Assembly: GCA_036924285.1 (NCBI GenBank)
Contig: JAYKYS010000009.1
Location: forward strand, 21,804,001-21,868,000
Origin: Asterella californica
Taxonomy: Eukaryota; Streptophyta; Marchantiopsida; Marchantiales; Aytoniaceae
Direction of reading: 5' to 3'
Length of the DNA: 64,000 bases
Below are positions 56,636 through 64,000 of this stretch, piece by piece. Both the position numbers and the translations under genes were made by a program. Position 1 is the stretch's first letter. Every line of letters starts with the position of its first letter. The notes under the pieces are model-generated. The model searched no databases. It was not told the DNA's origin and was given only the letters and a program-made list of their open reading frames with translations.

Positions 56636-58986
56636 TTACTCTAATTCATTGGGTGTGATCTCTTCATGATCTACTCCTACCTGAACTCCTAATTCGGCTT
56701 CTGATAAGGTGGGAAGCTTTGCGAGTACCTCGGGTGTGACTGAGGTGGCTTCCTCCTCTCTGTTTGTGGCTTGCTCTTCTGAGACGGCTTCAGAAGACGG
56801 AAGCGTCTTTTGAGAAGCTGAATCCACTTGTGCTTCCTCGCTCTTCTGTGACACTGGTTCGACACTGAGAGCTAGGGTGACTTCACAGTGGTCCGAGGAA
56901 GTCACCTCCTCCACTCGAAACACATGGGAAGACAACTATACTTCTTGTCTTCCAGAAGATACCTTGTCTTCCGGGGCGTCTTCTACGGTCTTCTCGGCTT
57001 CCAACGCTGTCACTACCAAGTGGAAAGCGAGATCGAACTCCTCTTTCTCCAAATCTGTCCCAATCGCTGGTCCTGGAGCATGAGAAGATGCAGCTGCCGG
57101 TCGTGAGATCGAGAGAAGACCGTAAAGTGTCTTCAGGTCCTCAATCTGCCGATCCAGTTAACGGAACATGCTGTTCTTGTCCTCCACTAACATTGCTCTA
57201 GAATCGTCATCCCACTCTCTAGCTAGGGTGAGAAGCTTCCTACCCACGGTGAAGTTGAACTTCTTGCGAAGTGCTTCCACCGACTGTGCCATGAGTCCAT
57301 TCGCTCGGGCTTCTGCTTCTTCTCGCTGCGTCTTCTCTGTTGCAGTCTGTGCTTCTGCGGCTTCTCGCAGTGTCATCCATGTCGTCTTCTCTTCTGCAAG
57401 AGAGGTGATCTTACCTCTGACCCCAGAACCTCTTGGTCACGCTGCTGTAGACGTGCTTGCAACTCCTGGTTGCTCTTCCTCAACTGTGCCGACTCCTTGA
57501 CAGAAGTGGCTGCTTCCGTCTTGTACTTTGCCGCAAGCTTCTCCGTGGTGCGGAGGTTGACTTCCAGCGCGTCCACCTTCTTCTGGACATCTTCCTGCTG
57601 CATCAAGGTGCGCAGACCAAATCCAGATCGCAATGGCTTCTCTTGAGCCATCACGCGCTTCTCCACCAACTCCATGGCTGACTGGATCTCGGAGTGGAAG
57701 GAGACGCTGAATTCCTCCAACCTTCTTCTCGCGGAAGACATCACAATCCGATCGGAGGTGTCTTCATTGTCTTCCAGAGGCAAAGATGCCTCTTCCACCA
57801 CTGTGATCTTTTGCTTCTGCGCGTAGGAAGACGCTATTCTTCTCATCTTCCAGGGTGGAAGATCTCTTCCCACTGTAGGAGTGGTTCTCTTCGCTGTGCT
57901 TCCTCGAGTCGCAGTTGAGATGTCAACCTATACGTCGGCTTCTGGAGTCTTCGGAAGATTCCCTGTAGTTGTAGAAGCTGTCTTCTGTGCAGTTATGATG
58001 CTCAGCATCTCCTCCTGTGAATCCGACTCCGATCCAGAATGAATGATCGAGAAAGATGTGCTCTTCCTAGGTACACTCCTAGGCCCCATCTTCCTCGACG
58101 GTGACGCGTCTTCCGTACCACTGGAGTCGTTTTCTCGCACCAGAAGCGTCTTCTGATGAGTGCCCGATCTCGTCTGAGGCACTAAAGTGGGAGGGGGAGT
58201 TGCTGCTGCTGCTCGGTCGTCTTCTCCCGAAGTCGCTTTCTTCACCTCGCACTGTCCTGTTGGTCCATATCTCACCAACTGGTCTTCTGTCAAGTCCCCC
58301 TTGGACACGTACAGATAACAAAAAAACGGGGTGAGGTGTCCTCCTGCTGGGGTACCCAAGTACACCAACTCTATCTGAACATAAACGTGGAAGAAGGTGT
58401 CCCAATTGATAGGCAGCCCCTCCCAGACGGCTTCTAGGAACTCCACGTCTTGATCTCCAGGGTACCTCGTCTTCTGTGCTTTCTCCTTGGGAAAGAGATG
58501 AAGAAATAGCTTCACCAGAAGACGCCTCCGCAGCTCCGGGTACGCTTCTACCTTCCACCCATTCCTTCCGTGTCTATCTTCCAGGAAGAGGCAAGTCGTG
58601 CTTCCAGACACATACCACTTCCCTGAGATCATGGGTAAGATCTTCTTCTCGAGCTCATACCCTTGGTTCTCTGATTCTAACATGTGAAAGGTCGTGCGCC
58701 ACCACTCCGTCATCTAGGAAGATGGTCTTCCACGAGCTACTCCTGCCTTCGCAGGTACAAGGTTGCGAGGAGGCAATGCTGCCCAAACTTCTTCCAGAAG
58801 ACCCTGGTCCGCGAGGTTCCAGTTCCACAGAAAGAAGTCGAGACCCAACTCCTTGATGAAGGGTTTGGCCTCTGCCAACTCTGCTGCCGGCAACATCAAC
58901 CCTCGAGGATGCATCGACATGCTTCGAGCCTCTGTTACACTAAGCCACACGTACTTGTTGTGAGCCGAAGGCTCAATCTTTCCCAA
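56636..58986 (-). pseudogene. Decayed coiled-coil gene of the 5.84-kb element
   Basis: Minus-strand frames at 58986-58714, 58713-57928 and 57927-57373 are in one phase, separated only by TAG codons. After a one-base shift near 57.41 kb the frame continues to 56636, interrupted by TAA at 57158 and TAG near 56947. Read together it is about 780 codons. The N-terminal part is globular and rich in aromatics (YPELRRRLLVKLFLHLFP, WEGLPINWDTFFHVYVQ). A Ser/Thr-rich linker is followed by a long coiled coil (KKVDALEVNLRTTEKLAAK, REAAEAQTATEKTQREEAEA) and an acidic tail. I do not recognise the family; a gag-like or transposon accessory protein is possible. It cannot produce the full protein as it stands. 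Confidence 0.6.
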
Positions 58987-60600
58987 GTCCTCACAGTATA
59001 GCTTCCATTCTCAGAAGACGAATCTAATCTTCCAGAAGACATCTTTTCCGTCTTCCGGGATTCTAATAGTACTTCCTAAGTACCTCTCGTCTTCCAAGCT
59101 ATATCTAAATAATCCTAACTAAGTAAGGCATCGCATGGATTACCAAGAAGACAACCCACCTTGCATTTCATCCTACTTCCTAACAGAAGATACAAGATAT
59201 GTGAGAAGAAGAGTGTACAAAAAGTTCAGAAGATGGTCGCGGAGTCCTGCTGTGATAGTGGCCTCCAGGAAGATTCCTGGGACAACTTCCGATTAACTGA
59301 CGTACTCGGAAGACTTCCCACAGCTAGGCGTCCCATCACTGGTCTCACTAGACTTCCCATCCTCGTCTTCCGACACGCAATCTAACCTCATAACAGACAC
59401 GAAACATCCATACTCTGTTCTTTCAACTCTTTACCTCTCATACACGCTCAGAAGAAGCTTGCTGCACGACGGGAAGACATGACCTCCAATCATTCTCTCC
59501 AGATTCTGCCAGCAAGACTTCTCACAACTCTCTTCTAAGTTTGGGAAGAAGAAGGAATAGGCTACTAAGGGTCGGACAGAAGAGATCCGTAAAGGACCCT
59601 CACGTCTTCTCGCGCATTTTGCCAGCCTTCCGACCTTCTAGTCTCTCTAGGAAGATGTGGATTTGAGAAGTTCGGAAGATCGGGAGGTACAGGCATGATT
59701 CTCAACTTCCAGCTTCTCGAAAATAACAATCAACTCACCAAGTCACTCAGGATTCGTACCAAGCCTCTCTCAACACCAAACCAATCCAATCCAATCTCGA
59801 TACGAATTGAACACAGTCGTCTTCCGAAGACGTTCAAGCATTTAGAAGCGTTCCGAAGATGTTCAGATCTACAGAAGCGTCTTCTGTCCATGGGTTCGGG
59901 AACAAAAGTGTGGTAGGATAGAGAAATTGACAGTCAGGTGATCGAATTTAAGAATGAGAGATGGAGAAGCTCGAATCCTACTTAGGAAGAAGTGGGAAGA
60001 TGGTTGTCAAAAATTGGACAGCGCTTCTGTGCTCAATTCTCATAGAGGAAATTTCAGGGTAGGGGAATCGATCGATGGGCTTCCTGCAAACGAGCGGGGA
60101 AGCGCGGAGAACATCAAATCAGAGACGAGAAGCGATGGAAAAGAGAAAGAACACGAGAAGAACCTCAATACAGCTTCTGGCTGCTTCTACTGCGCCTTCA
60201 GTCTTCTACGTGCTTCCAGTCTCAATCTCAGCTCCAATCCGATCCCACGAACCTGCTCCTGTTGTCAATCTTGAGCTGCACCCCTCTGCTGCTGCAATCG
60301 ATCCTTCTCTTCCTTGGAAATTTCTCTAATCGATCCTCAATGTCTGCTTCCTAGAATCTGAAGGGATTTCTTCAACTCGATTGTGCTTCCAGGTCCAATT
60401 CGATACCCCGATGGTAACCGGCTTCTCAAAACGCAGACGTCCTTCATTGTGAGAAGCAGGCGATCGATCTTTCACTAATGCACCTCGCTCGTTTCTTCCT
60501 CACGTTTTAGGGTAATGTCTTGGTAACCCCGATTCACCCACTACTAGGTAGTACCTACTCTCCTGCGGTGATGTGACACGTGGTTGGTACCTCGAAGGTC

Positions 60601-60725
60601 CAGTCATTGTCTTCCGGAAGATGTCTGTCTTCTGTCTTCCGTCTTCCGTCTTCTGAAGACTTGGTCGAGAAGACGTCTTCTCGGAGGATGTCCTTCTTCC
60701 GTCTTCGGAAGAAGTCGACTTCTCT
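60601..60725. repeat. Cluster of GTCTTC/GAAGAC motifs at the element's end
   Basis: Here GTCTTC and GAAGAC, often as CTTCCG or TCTTCCGGAAGA, follow one another every 7-15 bases on both strands. Such clustering a few hundred bases from a terminus resembles the subterminal binding-site arrays of DNA transposons. The same motif is unusually frequent across the whole 55.1-60.7 kb element. Confidence 0.7.
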
Positions 60726-60868
60726 TTACAAAAAGTTCTTAAGACCATCTTTCTTCTAAGCAAGATGTGATCTTAAGCAACAGGATTATTTCAATTACAC
60801 AAACATGTTATTATCTTCAAAAATTTCAAAAATTAGTACATCCTGTAAATTGTGGGCACCACAGGAAG

Positions 60869-61093
60869 TGATAATACAACCTATTATCTACCAATCTCTT
60901 CCGGACTCCTGCTTTGTATGCAAGAAGAAAGACCACAATGCAAGGGACTGCCCAGAAAACGTCAGGAATGAGGATGAAGGCGTGTCGGATAGAAGCAATG
61001 GACCAAACGTCATCTCACCCATGGTCAGGCCTCACACTACAGAGGAAATAATGCAAAAGGGAGAAAAGGAGGATGGTTACACCCTAGTTACGT
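60869..61093 (+). pseudogene. LINE ORF1 relic, 3' part with CCHC knuckle
   Basis: This continues the ORF1 frame after the insertion: IIQPIIYQSLPDSCFVC..., with a CX2CX4HX4C zinc knuckle (CFVCKKKDHNARDC, 60910-60951). It then runs through a polar stretch to EDGYTLVT, a motif typical of the end of the Gag-like region in plant LINEs. The frame runs on to a stop at 61164, but LINE similarity by eye ends near 61093. Confidence 0.75.
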
Positions 61094-62452
61094 TGTCGCG
61101 CTACTTGGCGGCTACATGTTATATTTCTACTCCGACGCTTGAGTTTAGTAGTTCTAGAAGTTAGCTTATATTTCTTCTAGTCGTTTATGTATATGTTTGA
61201 CACCTTTGCATACGGTGTTAACACTATTTTGAGTCTTAGTAGGTTGATCACCATGTTGATAGGGCTTAAGCTCATGGGTTGTATTTGCGTGTCGCCCATG
61301 CACGCTTTCTAGCTGATTTAAGTTATTTTTCGGGGCTGCGTGTCGTTTTAAGTAATTTAAGTTTTACGCTGGCACTCTAGGGGGCTTGACGTGGTAGCCT
61401 ATGAGTAAAACTAAGTTGCCACGTGGTTTAGGGTACTAAAGGACAACCAAGTGGAGCTATGAACTCCCATTGGTCTGTTTTTGTCTTTAGTTTAACTCTA
61501 AATTTAGAAATCGAGCTCTAAAGGAGAGTTCGAGCATTTGGTGAGGGATCTTCGAAATCTGAGAACACAGGAAGAGAGAGCTCGTCGTGCCAAGCACTGT
61601 CAGTGAAATTTTTGCTCGATTTGGATCAATAAACAAGGAGTTATGCCCAATTGAAGTTCGGATTGTGTCAAAACTGCATCACTTTTGTTGATTTTGGGGT
61701 TTTCGGTGCCAATTGCAGCAGAATTGAGGAAATCACTTCAAAACTTCGTGGTTGCGTTCAATGTCAGGAGGGCTACGACTGTCCAAAAAGTTTCAGATCA
61801 TTTGAGTAACTGAGTAATTCAGGGCGGCCGCTGAAGCAGAGGGGGTCTGAAAAGCTCTTAATCTAGAGCAGCGACTTTAGAGAAGGAGATCTGGAGTTCT
61901 ACAAACAATCAGGAGTCCCAACTTCACAGGGATGTTCAGCATCCTGTAGACTTCAAATACTGTGAGAAGATTTGAAATTCATCGAGCCAATTCTCTGTTC
62001 TATGTCTGAATAGCTGTCTAGGTACCAGAAATTGCCATAATTCTCTTATTCAGAACTTTTCTGTTCATATCTCCGTGTCAGAATTTGATCTCAGGTTGAA
62101 ACTTCGTCTGTGAGTTCAGTAGTACCTCATTTGCATGTAGGGGAAGTTTAGAGGTCTAAACCTTCATAGTTTTCCTCCCTTTGAGTGTCAAAGTTCACCG
62201 CTTAAGCCTATTACTACCAGTGAGACCTAAATTTCGCTTTTTGAGCATATCAGAGGATCCTACACTCCTGTGTGAGTGTTTATAGCTCCTGTTGTGACCT
62301 GAAAGCCAACCTCTTGAGTAAACAACCACAGCCAGAAGCCCGGCGCTTTCCTAGGTAGACGGATCACACTCCGACATACTCTCTTTTTGGTGAACTCGAC
62401 GTGAAACACCTAGTGTGGGAGTTTTCTTGAGAGTGTTACAGGATCAGATATC
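61094..62452. other. Putative LTR and leader of a retroelement
   Basis: No coding frame is recognised. TGTTAACACT at 61216 and AGTGTTACA ending at 62440 form an approximate inverted pair and could bound a 1.2-kb LTR immediately before the Gag-like ATG at 62453. The 12 bases between (GGATCAGATATC) resemble a weak initiator-Met primer site (ATCAGA core only). The second LTR would lie outside the window, so this is tentative. Confidence 0.35.
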
Positions 62453-64000
62453 ATGGCCAACCAAGGATCATCAAGTGGAGGTGTTGCTGCTGCTCAGCAA
62501 CCTATTCAGTTTGATGCTGCTACGATGAAGATGTTCCAAGCTTTTTCCATGTTTATGCAGCAGCAGCAGAGCACAGAGAGGAAGGAGGTATTAGCAACCA
62601 AGGCGTTGCAATCGGTGGTGCATCAGATGGATCAGTTCAAGGGGACAGATATTTCCAAGTATGTGCGATACTATGCTAGGGAGATGGAGGTGAACAAGGT
62701 ACCTGAGAAGGAGATGGTGGAGAACTTTGAACTTGCTGTTGTCCCTGAGATTCGTGGGCGTGTGAAGGAGCTCAAGCAGCAGCAAGGACAGAGTTGGGAG
62801 AGCTTTATGCGCGCTTTGAAGGAGGAGTACTACACTGAAGATTCAGAGAGGGTGACCAAGAGAACGTTCTTGGAGTGGGTGGTTAAGCCTAACAAAGGTT
62901 TGTCTGTAAATGAGTTGTTAAGGGAGTTTGATCGTCAGTATGCTCAGCTTTCTAGAACAGAGAAGCTTACACTAGAGGTTGAGAAGACCGAGCTTTTCCT
63001 ACAAGCAGCGGACGTGACTATTCAGGAGAAGCTTGAGCTGTTGCTGGAAGACAAGAGTGAGGAGAGAGGATTGAAGACTGACTGGAAGGAGGTTGAAGAG
63101 GCTGTTTCTTTGCTGACCAAGAGACAGAGAAGAAGGGACAAGGTGGTGGTAAGTGAAGCAGCACCTCTGATAATTCCTGTCAAGCAGTTGCCTGCTAAGC
63201 CCGCTTTGGTAATTGCTAGAGAGGAAGACTCACCGCTTGATGAGTTGATTAAGGGTATGAAGGAGCTTAAGCTTAAGCTCACTAGGTTAGAAGAGAAGGA
63301 GCAGAATGTACAGCCTGCTATGCAGAGACCTCAGATGAGAGAAGGCTTTGTTCATCGTTGTATATGGTGTGATAGCCTAGACCATGTAAGAAGAGATTGT
63401 GGGGAGTTTTCAGATGCATTGAGGAAGGATCTGATCTTCTTCAAAGATGGTAAGATCCATTTGAGAGAGACTGGGATGATGTTGGGAACCAACTTTGGCA
63501 AGGGTGGTATGAAGAGACTTGTGAATGAGATATCAGCATCACATGCTGTTTCTCTTGTGAATGCTGCTACCTGTGGAGTGAAAGTGGAGATGGAGAGAGA
63601 GAAAGGGACTACTGGGTTATGGTCTGATGTAGTGCGGTCCGTAGCTAGAACAGAGTTAGACAAGGATGTGCTACGGAGGGTTGGCAACTCAATTCGAGAA
63701 ACTACAGGATGGAATGACCCTGTAGACACTATGTCAGTACATGCTTATGTTGCACGAAGTCATCATGAAGCTGTACTAGAAGAAAAACGTAGGAGGGAGG
63801 ATGCAGGTGAGGCTTCTACAGCCAAACGGCCTGCTACAAGGAGTGAAAGGGCTAGACCAGAGGCAAGGCAGGAGACAACACCTACTCGGGAGGAGACTAT
63901 GGAGGATCTACCACCTACAACACCAAAGGAGAAGGAGAGAAGCAAGGAGAAGGGTAAGATGCCTGCATACAAACTTCAGTCTGACATTGAGATTGCTACA
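62453..64000 (+). CDS. Retrotransposon Gag-like protein (partial, runs off the edge)
   Basis: An open frame of 516 codons from ATG 62453 to the window end, with no stop. Residues 1-50 are low-complexity and Gln-rich; 50-250 are a helical, charged capsid-like region (e.g. YARE, WESFMRALKEEYY, LLREFDRQYAQL). A CX2CX4HX4C zinc knuckle (CIWCDSLDHVRRDC) spans 303-316, and the C-terminal part becomes Lys/Glu/Arg-rich. This layout is that of an LTR-retrotransposon Gag; protease, reverse transcriptase and integrase should follow beyond 64000. The frame is intact, unlike the other elements here, so it is probably the youngest insertion. Ty3-type or Ty1-type cannot be decided from Gag alone. Confidence 0.8.
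   Translation, partial: MANQGSSSGGVAAAQQPIQFDAATMKMFQAFSMFMQQQQSTERKEVLATKALQSVVHQMDQFKGTDISKYVRYYAREMEVNKVPEKEMVENFELAVVPEIRGRVKELKQQQGQSWESFMRALKEEYYTEDSERVTKRTFLEWVVKPNKGLSVNELLREFDRQYAQLSRTEKLTLEVEKTELFLQAADVTIQEKLELLLEDKSEERGLKTDWKEVEEAVSLLTKRQRRRDKVVVSEAAPLIIPVKQLPAKPALVIAREEDSPLDELIKGMKELKLKLTRLEEKEQNVQPAMQRPQMREGFVHRCIWCDSLDHVRRDCGEFSDALRKDLIFFKDGKIHLRETGMMLGTNFGKGGMKRLVNEISASHAVSLVNAATCGVKVEMEREKGTTGLWSDVVRSVARTELDKDVLRRVGNSIRETTGWNDPVDTMSVHAYVARSHHEAVLEEKRRREDAGEASTAKRPATRSERARPEARQETTPTREETMEDLPPTTPKEKERSKEKGKMPAYKLQSDIEIAT

Larger units (their letters stand above)
55027..60863 (-). mobile_element. 5.84-kb inserted element, TGT...ACA ends, 5-bp duplication
   Basis: The left end is TGTAGTGTCGTAGG and the right end GTGGGCACCACA, giving a short imperfect inverted terminus (TGTRGTGYC). 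GGAAG lies directly outside on both sides (55022-55026, 60864-60868). Deleting the element and one GGAAG restores the LINE frame exactly (GEV joined to IIQPIIYQSLPD). TG...CA ends with a 5-bp duplication suggest an LTR-type integrase. However, the first and last kilobase do not resemble each other, so no long terminal repeats are seen. It is dense in GAAGAC/GTCTTC and carries one decayed minus-strand gene. The class is undetermined: it could be a heavily diverged LTR element or a TIR DNA element. Confidence 0.8.

Noticed and set aside
55027..60863. Classical LTR retrotransposon with paired LTRs
   Set aside because: By eye the first and last ~1 kb show no direct-repeat similarity and no pol motifs were seen.

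Overview
The window is nuclear DNA of a land plant. It holds an ATAD3-type mitochondrial AAA ATPase with a plant-like layout, a spliced family-1 pectate lyase with a secretory signal, telo-box promoter motifs (AAACCCTAA), and many plant-type transposons (LINE, hAT, MULE, tRNA-derived SINE). The low gene density and the style of the LINE and coiled-coil repeat proteins suggest a bryophyte, perhaps a liverwort. That lineage call is inference from protein style and was not tested.

Only two ordinary host genes can be supported. ATAD3 lies at 1596-3491 (+) as one uninterrupted reading frame behind a pair of inverted telo-boxes. The pectate lyase lies at 18390-16074 (-) as four exons whose phases fit at every junction and give 395 residues. 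The roughly 11-19.5 kb interval around it is visibly richer in G+C than the AT-rich remainder, but I recognise no other gene there.

Nearly everything else is transposon-derived. There are four copies of an hAT-like MITE family (8.9, 34.2, 41.0 and 46.7 kb); two have exact 8-bp target duplications. A MULE-like MITE sits in the tail of a LINE near 33.7 kb. A 768-bp MULE-like element with ~90-bp inverted ends and a 9-bp duplication (50.1-50.9 kb) carries a fragment of 5.8S rRNA. There are three copies of a tRNA-derived SINE (21.4, 48.7 and 52.2 kb) and several decayed LINE 3' ends. An AT-rich repeat family with a long central hairpin occurs about seven times. Around 28.7-30.7 kb there is an array of short palindromes built on CATCCATG.

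The right end is a nest of insertions. A LINE ORF1 relic (53.7-55.03 kb, resuming at 60.87 kb) is cut by a 5.84-kb element. Removing that element together with one copy of the 5-bp duplication GGAAG rejoins the LINE frame exactly. The inserted element has TGT...ACA ends, no long terminal repeats that I can see, dense GAAGAC/GTCTTC motifs, and a decayed minus-strand coiled-coil protein gene. Downstream, a Gag-like open frame with a CCHC knuckle (62453 to the window edge) marks the start of another retroelement. The 5.84-kb element and the 5.8S-carrying element are the best candidates for something undescribed.
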